A stretch of DNA of 12,946 bases from Leptospira ellisii (GCF_002811955.1 NZ_NPEF01000109.1:1-12946), one strand, 5' to 3'; positions 1 to 7,217 are shown, counted from the stretch's first letter. The notes: generated by a model not told the origin, from the letters alone. A program made the numbers and translations.

Positions 1-165
1 GGAAGGGCGGTCGCGGCGCTCGCGGGGGATCCCGACGTTTTCGAAAAAACGGGGAAAGCGTTCAGCACTTGGAAGTTGTCCGAGGAATACGACTTCGTCG
101 ACGCGGACGGAAATCGACCGCATTGGGGAAACTACTTCTTCGAAAAATTCGGGGAAAGATTATGA
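1..165 (+). CDS. Short-chain dehydrogenase/reductase, C-terminal fragment
   Basis: The window opens inside a reading frame that starts at base 1 and ends with TGA at 163-165, giving the last 54 residues of a protein. The stretch reads GRAVAALAGDPDVFEKTGKA, then a segment with STWKLSEEYDF, VDADGNRPHWG and a terminal FFEKFGERL. The pattern G-R-AVAALA-DP-V, then a Trp-containing strand and D-DG-PHWG, is what I know from the C-terminal tail of SDR-family NAD(P)-dependent oxidoreductases related to enoyl/ketoacyl reductases. The Rossmann fold and the Tyr-x-x-x-Lys catalytic site would lie upstream, outside the window, so substrate and cofactor cannot be told. The stop codon overlaps an ATG in the +1 frame (ATGA at 162-165), which is the only sign of a coupled downstream gene. 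The family call is fairly safe; specificity is unknown. Confidence 0.7.
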   Translation, partial: GRAVAALAGDPDVFEKTGKAFSTWKLSEEYDFVDADGNRPHWGNYFFEKFGERL

Positions 166-428
166 AATCCTCGGCGAGGGACGGTACTTCGAATACCGAA
201 GAGGAATTGAGCGTTTCGACCGGGACGTTGAGTCTGATTTCGAGACTCCTCTTCCCCGTTCCCATCGTCGAAAATCTGTTAAACGACTTGGAACCTCCGG
301 ATTCCGAGTCGGTTTCGGAGGGTGTGTCCCGTCCTCCGATTTTTCTTTCCGATTTCGATCCTAATTTTCCCGCCAAACGCCGTCGATACGGACGAAAGGG
401 AATTGACGTAGGGTCGAATCGAAAATAA
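162..428 (+). CDS. Doubtful small hypothetical ORF (88 aa) coupled to the SDR gene
   Basis: An open frame starts with ATG overlapping the SDR stop codon (ATGA) and runs 88 codons to TAA at 426-428. The product would be hydrophilic, with an acidic Ser/Thr/Glu-rich N-terminus, one short apolar stretch (SLISRLLFPVPIVENLL, about residues 24-40) and a very basic tail (KRRRYGRKG). I recognise no family. The four-base overlap is typical of translational coupling and is the main support. Against it, the region is rich in TCG/CGA codons, which keep several frames open by chance, and a 138-codon frame is open on the opposite strand over the same bases. It may be a real lineage-specific protein or only read-through space after the SDR gene. 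Confidence 0.3.
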   Translation: MKSSARDGTSNTEEELSVSTGTLSLISRLLFPVPIVENLLNDLEPPDSESVSEGVSRPPIFLSDFDPNFPAKRRRYGRKGIDVGSNRK

Positions 429-485
429 ATTTTGCCGGGCTCGGAAACCGTTAATACGGAATTTCGGGTCGTCGACAATTATATT

Positions 486-490
486 AGGAG
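486..490 (+). promoter_or_regulatory. Shine-Dalgarno site of the four-helix membrane protein
   Basis: AGGAG lies six bases before the ATG at 497. It fixes the start of the 128-residue membrane protein and is among the clearest ribosome binding sites in the window. Confidence 0.75.
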
Positions 491-496
491 AATTGA

Positions 497-883
497 ATGA
501 AAAAACATCTGCTCAGGATCTTTGTCTACGGTTTTTTGGTATGGTTGATTCCGTTCGCAGTCGCGATTCCGTTTCATTCCAGAAACGGGGAATTGCTGAC
601 CGACGTGTTTCTTTTTAAGACGGTGATGATCATCGTCGGCAACTTTACGGGTTGCGCTCTGCTGGTCTCTTTGGCTCCTAAAATCGAAGGCCGGACTCTT
701 CCAGTATTATTCGCGACCGGTTTGATTTGGCTCGCGATCAACTGGGGATTGGATTTTTTGATCCTGATTCCCATGTCCAAGATGGGCGTTTCGGAATATT
801 TCATACGCATCGGCGGCGGTTATCTTACGATGGTTTCAATTCCCGTCGCGATCGGTTTGGTTGCCGACAGACGTTCGACGTAG
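497..883 (+). CDS. Small four-helix integral membrane protein, unknown function
   Basis: The 128-residue product is almost entirely hydrophobic. Four membrane segments can be seen, near residues 7-25, 40-60, 68-92 and 103-122, with short polar loops and a basic end (ADRRST). The N-terminus MKKHLLRIF followed by an apolar stretch is a start-transfer helix rather than a cleaved signal. No catalytic motif is visible. Small conserved four-helix proteins of this kind are common in Leptospira and other bacteria as uncharacterised DUF families; I cannot name the family safely. Start choice is firm because an AGGAG box sits six bases upstream. The last 48 bases overlap the 3' end of the convergent PHP-domain gene, so the two transcripts must be antisense to each other at their ends. 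Confidence 0.75.
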   Translation: MKKHLLRIFVYGFLVWLIPFAVAIPFHSRNGELLTDVFLFKTVMIIVGNFTGCALLVSLAPKIEGRTLPVLFATGLIWLAINWGLDFLILIPMSKMGVSEYFIRIGGGYLTMVSIPVAIGLVADRRST

Positions 884-1978
884 ATTCGAAACCGAGATCG
901 GATTGCTGATCACGAGAGCGCTCGGAAAAAGGATCTGCAGTCTGAGATACGATTCTCCCGGCGGGATCGGATACGATCCCCGTTTCACATTGCGTATCTC
1001 TTTGATCACTCCGCCGCGTTTCCCGATAAAGTCGACTTTGAGCGCCTCTTCGCCGAATTCGAAAAAGACCCGATTGCCGTCGTCCACTCCCATATCTTTC
1101 AGCTTCGGATCAGGAAGGATACGATCGTGTTTTCTTACGCACGCGTAGTTTCCGGATTTTAGGGAACGTAGTATGTCTTCCGCTTCGAGCGATTCCGTGT
1201 TCAACAAAACGTAACGCATCAAAGACTGTCCTTCCGGCCGATATAAGAGCGCGACGAGATCGCGCAACGTCCACCGGGTTTTATCCCTCGCAGTTTCGTA
1301 TTCGTCCTTCGGGAGATAGTGCAGGTCGTCCGACGCCATACAGTGAGGGAATTTACCTTCGCTTAATATTTCATCCCAAGAGGCGAGTTCGTCTCCGAAG
1401 GGGCTGAACACTTCGATCGAATCGTAGTCGCGAAGTTCCTTCAACGTTTTCAGCGGAAAGCTGCGGTTCAATTCGGGATGATTGATCGTTACGAATGCGC
1501 CTTGTCCCCGGAAGCGATCTATGGCCCATTGAATGTTCGGAACGTCCGCGTAAAGCGGAAACGGATCGAACTCGGGTTGCGCCGCTCCCAACACGAGTAT
1601 ATGCCTTTTTCTTAAATTAGTTCCCCATTCGAATCCGGAAAGCGTACGGAAGCCTCCGTTTTTCGGAAGTGTGATCCTTTCGTAATCGGAAAAGGAAAGA
1701 ATCCGATAACCGTGTTTTAAATACACCTTTTCGATCTCGTCGACGCTGTTTCTTCCCGGGGTGTACCATACTTCGTTCGTATGGTTGTGGAAAGCGGATT
1801 TGACCCATCTTAATTTCGTCTTTTGCCGGTAGGGATTTCCCGGATTCGTTTCGATCGAATTCCGTTCGGAGTCTTTCGGCGAAGATCGATATAGGATCGC
1901 GGTAACCGCGTTGAAAACGATCAGGACGGAGATCGAGGATACGAATACGAAAAGGATCGCCGATTTCCAATTTTTCAT
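836..1978 (-). CDS. Membrane-anchored PHP-domain metal-dependent phosphoesterase-like protein
   Basis: The 380-residue product begins with an N-terminal anchor (about residues 7-29, ILFVFVSSISVLIVF), and the rest is predicted outside the cytoplasm. The body carries the signature of the PHP (polymerase and histidinol phosphatase) superfamily: FHNHT at 63-67, corresponding to the first His-x-His metal motif; an Asp at about 98 in SFSDYE; Glu117 in GFEWG; His126; NHPE at 166-169; Glu189 in IEVFSP; and SDDLH at 216-220, corresponding to the last Asp-x-His motif. PHP proteins bind two or three metal ions and usually cleave phosphoesters; the substrate here cannot be deduced. The C-terminal 100 residues look like an extra beta-rich domain. 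It faces the family-2 glycosyltransferase across a 194-base divergent spacer and overlaps the membrane protein gene at its 3' end. I see no Shine-Dalgarno site before the ATG. Confidence 0.82.
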   Translation of the reverse strand: MKNWKSAILFVFVSSISVLIVFNAVTAILYRSSPKDSERNSIETNPGNPYRQKTKLRWVKSAFHNHTNEVWYTPGRNSVDEIEKVYLKHGYRILSFSDYERITLPKNGGFRTLSGFEWGTNLRKRHILVLGAAQPEFDPFPLYADVPNIQWAIDRFRGQGAFVTINHPELNRSFPLKTLKELRDYDSIEVFSPFGDELASWDEILSEGKFPHCMASDDLHYLPKDEYETARDKTRWTLRDLVALLYRPEGQSLMRYVLLNTESLEAEDILRSLKSGNYACVRKHDRILPDPKLKDMGVDDGNRVFFEFGEEALKVDFIGKRGGVIKEIRNVKRGSYPIPPGESYLRLQILFPSALVISNPISVSNLRRTSVGNQTDRDGN

Positions 1979-2046
1979 TGTCGCATTAAAAAAGATTCGG
2001 ATCGGATCGGTGAAGCGCTAAAGCGAGCGGAATTGTTTACTTTCGG

Positions 2047-2070
2047 TTACAATCGTTCCGTTAATTGTAA
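2047..2070. promoter_or_regulatory. Inverted repeat TTACAAT-N10-ATTGTAA, possible operator
   Basis: In the divergent spacer between the PHP gene and the family-2 glycosyltransferase gene, TTACAAT at 2047-2053 is exactly complementary to ATTGTAA at 2064-2070 with ten bases between. The centre-to-centre distance is 17 bases, between one and a half and two helical turns. It could be a dimer binding site acting on either gene, or a weak hairpin. The ten-base string GTTACAATCG at 2046-2055 recurs at 4838-4847, upstream of the ArnT-like gene. No promoter could be placed with confidence in this spacer. Confidence 0.3.
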
Positions 2071-2172
2071 TGTTCATTTAGGGAAATTCCGTTGATCGGG
2101 AAATATTAAATCCGTTCCATCGTCCTAAACGCGCGTACAGTCGCTGCGATCCTACTTAATTTCGGAATATTC

Positions 2173-3120
2173 ATGAATTCTAAAAAACGAATCGCCGTTC
2201 TTCTGCCGGCATACAACGAGGAGCTGACGATCGAAGACACGATCCTCGGTTTTTTTAAACAGTTGCCGAAGGCGGAATTCGTCGTGATCGACAATAACTC
2301 CGGGGATTCGACCAGGATGATCGCGCAGAATACGTTTCGGTCGAACGGAATCCGAGGCGTCGTGGTCTCGGAACGCAAACAGGGGAAGGCCAACGCGGTC
2401 CGAAAGGGTTTCGCCTGCGTCGACGCCGACGTTTACGTGATGGCGGACGCTGATATGACCTATCCCGCCGAAGAAGTTCATAAATTATTGAAGGAATTGG
2501 AGCGCGGCAAATTCGATATGGTCGTCGGAGACAGGCTCAGTGACGGAGGTTATCACAAGGAAAACAAACGGCCGTTCCATTCTTTCGGGAACAATCTCGT
2601 GATCCGTCTGATCAACTTTCTTTTCGCGGTACGCATCAAAGATGCGATGAGCGGTTACAGGGTCTTTTCCAATCGATTCGTCCGGCATTATCCCATTCTT
2701 TCGAAAGGTTTCGAACTCGAGATCGAGATGACCCTGCACGTTCTTGATAAACGTCTTTCGTATTCCGAAGTCCCGATCCGATATCTGGATCGTCCGAAGG
2801 GAAGCTCTTCGAAATTGAACACGATCCGCGACGGTTATTCCGTGATCAAGAACATCCTGTGGATCTTTAAGGATTATAAACCGATGCATTTTTTCGGATT
2901 CATTTCCGCCGTGGCCTTCATAGCTTCGTTGTGCGTCGGCGCTCCCGCGATCGTAGATTATATTCGCTATCGATACGTGTATCACGTTCCGTCCGCGATT
3001 CTTGCAACCGGTCTGATGATCGGGTCGATGATCCATTTTTCGATCGGCTTGGTTTTACATACGGTCTCCAAAATCCAAAGATTCAACTTCGAAATGCAGA
3101 TTCTGAAATGGAGGGAATAA
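2173..3120 (+). CDS. Family-2 glycosyltransferase, polyprenyl-phosphate sugar synthase type
   Basis: The 315-residue protein has a GT-A catalytic domain at residues 1-225 and a membrane tail. Visible motifs are LLPAYNEE (10-17) for nucleotide-sugar binding, VVIDNNSGDST (37-47), KQGKANAVRKG (69-79), ADADMTYP (91-98) as the metal-binding Asp-x-Asp, and DAMSGYRVF (157-165), followed by ELEIEMTLH. This order is typical of dolichol-phosphate-mannose synthase-like and GtrB-like enzymes, which move a sugar from a nucleotide to a polyprenyl phosphate at the inner face of the membrane. Two hydrophobic segments near 239-261 and 273-297 would anchor it. It converges on the ArnT-like gene with only 17 bases between the stops. 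My inference is that it makes the lipid-linked sugar used by that transferase. The start has only a weak GGAA at 2163-2166. The sugar is unknown. Confidence 0.88.
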   Translation: MNSKKRIAVLLPAYNEELTIEDTILGFFKQLPKAEFVVIDNNSGDSTRMIAQNTFRSNGIRGVVVSERKQGKANAVRKGFACVDADVYVMADADMTYPAEEVHKLLKELERGKFDMVVGDRLSDGGYHKENKRPFHSFGNNLVIRLINFLFAVRIKDAMSGYRVFSNRFVRHYPILSKGFELEIEMTLHVLDKRLSYSEVPIRYLDRPKGSSSKLNTIRDGYSVIKNILWIFKDYKPMHFFGFISAVAFIASLCVGAPAIVDYIRYRYVYHVPSAILATGLMIGSMIHFSIGLVLHTVSKIQRFNFEMQILKWRE

Positions 3121-3137
3121 AGGGTCGTCGCGTTTCG

Positions 3138-4781
3138 TCATTTTTTTACGGCTCGGACGAGGAATAGGTTCCCTTCGTTCGAGACGGGAGTGAAATTCAA
3201 TTTCGGATATAGGAAGTTGAGTTCGACCAGGCTGTTGCGGTTCGCGATCAGGAACAGGGCTTCGTCCCCGGGTTCCACAAGAAGGTTTTCCTCGTCCTTA
3301 AACTTATAACTTCCGATTATATGTATCCTGTTTTCGCGGTAAAACATTGGATAAAAAGAAAGATATTTATAATATACTAATTTTCCATTTTGAGATTCCG
3401 CCGCGTCGAAGAGGCGGAGAATTCCGCCTTGGAGAACGTGCACTACTTTCGGAGCCAGCGTATACGATAAAGAGGCGATCCATACGAGGATTCCGCACCA
3501 AAGAACGGGCAAGGCGTCGGGGACTTCTTCTTTGCGATTCCGCGTCCGTTTGATATAATGGATTCCCGCAGAAACTCCGATCAACAGAGCTAATCCTGGA
3601 AAAAAATCGAACGCAGATATCCGAAAATCCCGTTTGGAACCGACCGTATCGATAAAATCGGAGGAATCGAATACGGCTTGAACGATCCACGGAAAAAGGA
3701 AAAGAACGATTCCGATCCCCGCGGCGTAGACGAAAACCCATCCCAAATACGACCGGCTTCGATCCCTGTAAACCGAATACGCCGCGAAAAAAGAAAGGGG
3801 AAAGTAGATCGAAGAGGAGTAGTGGGGGAGTTTTGTCCTTACCGCGGAAAAAACGATCAGGACGAAGGCGGACCATATCAGCAACGTCTTTGCGAGGGAG
3901 GACAGAGACTTTTCATTAAAAACGGAATATTCTAATTTTAGAATATAAGAAAATAATATAGGAGTCCACGGGAATAATCCCAAAAGAACGACGATTCCGT
4001 GGTAGAACCAAGGTCCCGAATGGGATTCCAGGGTCTTGGTGAGGAGTTTTTTCTGGAATTCCGCGAATCCGGAAATGAAACCGTCCCCGTTCAGAAGATA
4101 ATCGGTCAGGTAGTAGGACGAGACGACGGCCAGGGTCGAAAATACGCACAGGAGCAGATCCTTGATCGGGATCCGAATTTTCCGTTCCGCGATTCTCGTT
4201 CCTACGAAGGAAACCGCAGGTATCGCGATTCCCAGCGGGCCTTTCGTCAAAACGGCGATTCCCATGGCGCAAGAGGATAAGATAAGCCATTTCCATCCGG
4301 AATTTCCGTTCTCTACGACGCGGTCGTAAAGGAAGAGGCAGAGGACGGATAACATTATAAAAGTATTGAATAGATGATCGATGTATGCGGTTCTCGAAAG
4401 CAGAAGCGGCAGCAACGAAGACGAATAAATCAAGGCCCATGTCAGACCGAACGTCTCCGATACGATTCGCTTTCCGAAAAAATACAAAGCCGCAAAGGAG
4501 ATAAGGCCGGAAAGTAGGGACGGAAATCGCGTCGCGAATTCACCCACGCCGAACAGGGAATAGAAGGAGGAGGCCAGCCAGAAGTAAAAAGGAGGTTTTT
4601 CCGTGAATAACTGTCCGTTTACGGAAATTCTGAACCGGTCTCCGGTTAGGAACATGTTTTTCGACGCGGCGCCGTATATATTTTCGTCCCAGTCGATCAA
4701 CGGAAAGGATCCGAGTCCGAAACAAAGGAATGCGAAATATGCCAAAAAGAAGAGCCAGAATTTTCCGTTTTTGAATTTCAT
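3138..4781 (-). CDS. ArnT/PMT-like membrane glycosyltransferase
   Basis: The 547-residue protein is a multispanning membrane enzyme with roughly eleven or more hydrophobic segments. The first periplasmic loop holds DWDENIYG (30-37), the acidic motif expected for catalysis in the PMT/ArnT superfamily, followed by EKPPFYFW (61-68), the conserved Lys-Pro-Pro motif, and SRTAYIDHLFN (near 130-140). The C-terminal 130 residues form a soluble domain, as in ArnT and related enzymes. Such proteins take a sugar from an undecaprenyl-phosphate carrier and transfer it to lipid A, protein or another envelope acceptor on the outer face of the inner membrane. ArnT itself moves aminoarabinose, but nothing here shows that sugar, so I give no gene symbol. 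The gene follows yqeK on the same strand after about 100 bases and converges on the family-2 glycosyltransferase, its likely donor partner. Confidence 0.85.
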   Translation of the reverse strand: MKFKNGKFWLFFLAYFAFLCFGLGSFPLIDWDENIYGAASKNMFLTGDRFRISVNGQLFTEKPPFYFWLASSFYSLFGVGEFATRFPSLLSGLISFAALYFFGKRIVSETFGLTWALIYSSSLLPLLLSRTAYIDHLFNTFIMLSVLCLFLYDRVVENGNSGWKWLILSSCAMGIAVLTKGPLGIAIPAVSFVGTRIAERKIRIPIKDLLLCVFSTLAVVSSYYLTDYLLNGDGFISGFAEFQKKLLTKTLESHSGPWFYHGIVVLLGLFPWTPILFSYILKLEYSVFNEKSLSSLAKTLLIWSAFVLIVFSAVRTKLPHYSSSIYFPLSFFAAYSVYRDRSRSYLGWVFVYAAGIGIVLFLFPWIVQAVFDSSDFIDTVGSKRDFRISAFDFFPGLALLIGVSAGIHYIKRTRNRKEEVPDALPVLWCGILVWIASLSYTLAPKVVHVLQGGILRLFDAAESQNGKLVYYKYLSFYPMFYRENRIHIIGSYKFKDEENLLVEPGDEALFLIANRNSLVELNFLYPKLNFTPVSNEGNLFLVRAVKK

Positions 4782-4790
4782 AAGAAGAGA

Positions 4791-4815
4791 CGATTCCTTC
4801 GCGACTTCGGAATCG
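4791..4815. repeat. Seven-base stem-loop upstream of the ArnT-like gene
   Basis: CGATTCC at 4791-4797 pairs exactly with GGAATCG at 4809-4815 around an eleven-base loop. It lies ten bases before the ATG of the ArnT-like gene on the - strand, so it would fold in its leader. No T-run follows on either strand, so I do not call it a terminator. It could affect translation start or be incidental. Confidence 0.25.
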
Positions 4816-4883
4816 ACCCTTCAGTCTACGAAAGAATGTTACAATCGAAGAACAATCGTATGATAAGGCGGATAAGGATCGTT

Positions 4884-5483
4884 TTAGTCCGATACGACGG
4901 ATTTCGAAACGGCTAAATTGTAGGTATGAAGCGTTCTCGGATGAATGGATTTGCCCGCGCTCAGCAGATCTTCGATCGTATTCTTCGCCTTACAAAGGAC
5001 GCCCGCGTAAAGATTCTGCCGTGCCTGTTCCCTCCACGCCGAATAGTCGGGATGTGTTCTCGCGTATTCCGATCCCAAAAAATCCGCAGCATAGAGAATT
5101 AGATCCAAGGGTCCCGGAGTTTCCGCTCCGAGCGTATGGTTTTTTACTGCGGACAAAACCGATTCCTGTTTGAGTTCGTATCGAGTCCTAAGATAAATCG
5201 ACGCAGAATACGCGTGCCAGGCCGGGAACGGAAGTTGCTCCAGTTCTTTTTGTCCCGATTCCAAAAAACACGTTTTATGAAACTCCGGAGGTTTTTGTTT
5301 TGTGATGTCGTGAACGATTCCCGCAAGATAGGCGAGTTCCGAATTCTCCCGAGAATGGATCAACGCGAGTTCCTTCGCTATTTCCGCCACGTGAAGCGAG
5401 TGTTCCCAACGCGTGACCGTGATTTCAGCGGGAACGATCTTTTTAAATTCCCGGATTCGGTTTTCAACTTCCGTCGAATTCAT
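4884..5483 (-). CDS. yqeK: HD-domain hydrolase of the YqeK type (diadenosine tetraphosphatase-like)
   Basis: The 199-residue protein carries the HD metal-site pattern of the YqeK family: RWEHSLHVAEIA (25-36) with the first His, AGIVHDITK (54-62) with the His-Asp pair, a His at 90 in PAWHAYSA, KNHTLGA (114-120) and LDLILYAADFL (126-136) with the last Asp. YqeK proteins are known to split diadenosine tetraphosphate symmetrically into two ADP, a role linked to stress nucleotides. The length matches the family's usual 185-200 residues. The family often sits beside nadD and rsfS in bacteria; neither is in this window. Here it lies between the DUF3089 gene (57 bases upstream) and the ArnT-like gene. 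The start is firm: AAGGAG stands eleven bases before the ATG on the coding strand. Confidence 0.85.
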   Translation of the reverse strand: MNSTEVENRIREFKKIVPAEITVTRWEHSLHVAEIAKELALIHSRENSELAYLAGIVHDITKQKPPEFHKTCFLESGQKELEQLPFPAWHAYSASIYLRTRYELKQESVLSAVKNHTLGAETPGPLDLILYAADFLGSEYARTHPDYSAWREQARQNLYAGVLCKAKNTIEDLLSAGKSIHPRTLHTYNLAVSKSVVSD

Positions 5484-5494
5484 CCGCCAAAATT

Positions 5495-5500
5495 CTCCTT
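5495..5500 (-). promoter_or_regulatory. Shine-Dalgarno site of yqeK
   Basis: On the - strand AAGGAG lies eleven bases before the ATG of the HD hydrolase, which supports this start and separate translation initiation from the upstream DUF3089 gene. Confidence 0.65.
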
Positions 5501-5540
5501 ATCGTTGTTAGTCGAAGCGCTTCCGTTCGTCGCCGCAGTT

Positions 5541-6611
5541 TCATTTTCCGCCGGATCTGAAATAATTTTTGACCCGTTCCGCGACGTTGTTACGGATACT
5601 TTGATAAAAAAGGGCGTAATCGAAGACGTGATAGTTTCCTTGAAAGGCCCTCGAATAACCGCCTGCGTTCGGTTTCGATATGCGTAGGATTCCCTTACTG
5701 CAGCGGACGTCACACAACGCGGGAAAAATTTTCGTGAACGTACCGTCGATTCCGCCGGGATGTTCCTCCGCCTTCGTCGCCGTCTCGTCCGCTTTCCAGC
5801 TCACCGGGTTTACGCATATAAAAGGCGGTTCCGGATCGTGCGGAAGTTTAGGGACCGCGGCTTCCTCTTCGAAAGTTCTCCATCCGATCACACAACCGTT
5901 TTTTGTCGGAGTGTCGCAGACGGGGAGCCGTCGATAGGAACGTAGGGGAACCGCTCCTCCTATCAGATACGCGGCGATCATTTTTTTGGAGAGCGGTTTT
6001 CCGTCCACTTTTTCGGAAAGAAGACGCGCCGCAAGAAAGGTTCCCTGGCTGTGCGAGGCGAGGATGAAGGGTCTGCCGCCGTTCCTGTGTTCGAGGTAGT
6101 ATTCGAATGATTTTAGTATATCTTGATATGCTAATTCAAGAGCGGACCTTCCGTTATCCGCGTCGAGGAAGGAATAAAGGGTGGCCTGCCGGTACCGAGG
6201 AGCGTAAATCCTTCCGCAGCAGTTGAACACGCTCGCCTGTTTACGGACGGTTCCGTCGTCCGTCCTTTCGTTTACGGATCGGTCGTCGATCGGGGCGTTC
6301 CATTCCCTTCCGAAGAACGTGGTCGGATGGATAAAAAACACGTCGACCAAAGCGGAGTTTTGCCCGTCCTTCCAATCGCTTCCCGACGGAACTTCGTCCG
6401 CTCCGTCCTTGATCTCGGGTAACGCGGCCCAGGAAGAGACAAGGGAATAATCGGGTGCGGGGGGATTTCCGCGTTCTCCGAAATTTCCGGAAGGACGGAT
6501 CAGCCAGAGGCAGGAAACGGAAACGTAAAAAGATAAAAAAAACGGAATGTACGACGCGACTTTTCGCAGAAAACGCGTCCGTTGAGGATCCTTTCTTTTT
6601 TCGAAAAACAC
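5541..6611 (-). CDS. DUF3089 alpha/beta-hydrolase-like protein, probably exported
   Basis: The 356-residue product has a basic N-terminus (RFLRKV), a hydrophobic segment at about 18-37 and then a periplasmic or outer body. Inside the hydrophobic segment SVSC places a cysteine at 34, which could be a relaxed spirochaetal lipobox, but Ser at -3 is unusual. The body matches DUF3089: VDVFFIHPTTFF (89-100), YAPRYRQATLYSFLD (near 136-150), and LASHSQG (184-190), where Ser188 is the likely nucleophile in the Gly/Ala-x-Ser-x-Gly elbow. YHVFDYALFY follows near the end, with His328 as a candidate triad His. DUF3089 proteins are related to lipases and esterases, but the substrate is unknown. The start is a GTG; no in-frame ATG occurs before residue 211, and a GGGGGA lies eleven bases upstream. 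It probably leads a transcript with yqeK. Confidence 0.8.
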   Translation of the reverse strand: MFFEKRKDPQRTRFLRKVASYIPFFLSFYVSVSCLWLIRPSGNFGERGNPPAPDYSLVSSWAALPEIKDGADEVPSGSDWKDGQNSALVDVFFIHPTTFFGREWNAPIDDRSVNERTDDGTVRKQASVFNCCGRIYAPRYRQATLYSFLDADNGRSALELAYQDILKSFEYYLEHRNGGRPFILASHSQGTFLAARLLSEKVDGKPLSKKMIAAYLIGGAVPLRSYRRLPVCDTPTKNGCVIGWRTFEEEAAVPKLPHDPEPPFICVNPVSWKADETATKAEEHPGGIDGTFTKIFPALCDVRCSKGILRISKPNAGGYSRAFQGNYHVFDYALFYQSIRNNVAERVKNYFRSGGK

Positions 6612-6780
6612 GCTCTTAGTATTCCCCCGCGTTCGAACGTGTCAATCCGCTTTAGGATGCGCGCGGGGGCTTGCAAATCGCCGGGATTTTTTCCGAAAAA
6701 ACGAGAATTCAGAGATGATTTTTTTAGAAAACGGTCACACAATCGGAAAACCTTTTGTCCAAACGTAAAAATCCAGAAAA

Positions 6781-6784
6781 GGAA
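6781..6784 (+). promoter_or_regulatory. Shine-Dalgarno site of the DUF1304 gene
   Basis: GGAA within AAAAGGAAAT stands five bases before the ATG at 6790 and supports that start. The divergent spacer 6612-6789 shows no promoter that I can place with confidence. Confidence 0.5.
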
Positions 6785-6789
6785 ATCCG

Positions 6790-7164
6790 ATGAATCTATT
6801 AAAAAACATACTGATCGTCTTTGTTGCGATCGAACACATTTTGTTTCTCGTATTGGAGATGTTTCTCTGGCAAACCCCGCTCGTATTAAGAATTTTTAAC
6901 ATGACTCCCGAGGCGGCGGCGATTTCGGCGAAACTAGCCATGAACCAGGGGTTATACAACGGCTTTTTGGCCGCCGGTCTGTTTTGGGGAAAATTTTTCG
7001 TTGCGGATCGTAAACAAAGCGATCGTACGATTCTGTTTTTCCTAAGTTGTATCTTGGTTGCGGGAATTTTCGGAGCGGCTACGGCCAAGTTTTCGATTCT
7101 TTTCACGCAAGGACTTCCCGCGGCGCTCGCGCTTCTGCTCACTTGGGCCGGAAGGGAAAAGTGA
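6790..7164 (+). CDS. DUF1304-family small membrane protein
   Basis: The 124-residue product has four hydrophobic segments near residues 3-24, 52-70, 79-98 and 102-120. The features that point to DUF1304 are the first helix with a conserved-looking Glu-His in VAIEHILFLVLEMFLW (about 12-27), the central NQGLYNGFLAAGL (52-64), where the Asn-Gln-Gly-x-Tyr-Asn-Gly-Phe-Leu pattern is the family hallmark, and the glycine-rich VAGIFGAAT segment. The length is the usual one for the family (about 115-125). No function is established for these proteins. The gene is read divergently from the DUF3089 gene and is followed after 53 bases by the sigma factor gene, so they may share a transcript. The neighbourhood gives no substrate. 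Confidence 0.8.
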   Translation: MNLLKNILIVFVAIEHILFLVLEMFLWQTPLVLRIFNMTPEAAAISAKLAMNQGLYNGFLAAGLFWGKFFVADRKQSDRTILFFLSCILVAGIFGAATAKFSILFTQGLPAALALLLTWAGREK

Positions 7165-7217
7165 ACTTTCCCGAATTTCGGACTTTTTGTTAAACGAAGC
7201 GGTAGTAATCTACTAAA

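Noticed and set aside
62..478. 138-codon open frame on the - strand
   Set aside because: It lies opposite the SDR end and the small + strand frame, gives an Arg/Ser-rich sequence with no family pattern, and has no ribosome site. It is best explained by the TCG/CGA-rich codon style.
3367..4440. Long - strand frames overlapping the ArnT-like gene
   Set aside because: They are out-of-frame readings of the same gene and are Arg/Phe/Ser-rich; the true frame has clear ArnT/PMT motifs and membrane helices.
7168..7188. Terminator between the DUF1304 and sigma genes
   Set aside because: The CCGA/TCGG stem is only four pairs with a three-base loop before the T-run, too weak to call.
7163..7194. Self-recognised ECF promoter (GAACTTT ... 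GTTAAA) before the sigma gene
   Set aside because: The -35-like string is suggestive, but the spacing of 19 bases is longer than the usual 16-17 and the -10 part is weak; not supported enough to list as a promoter.
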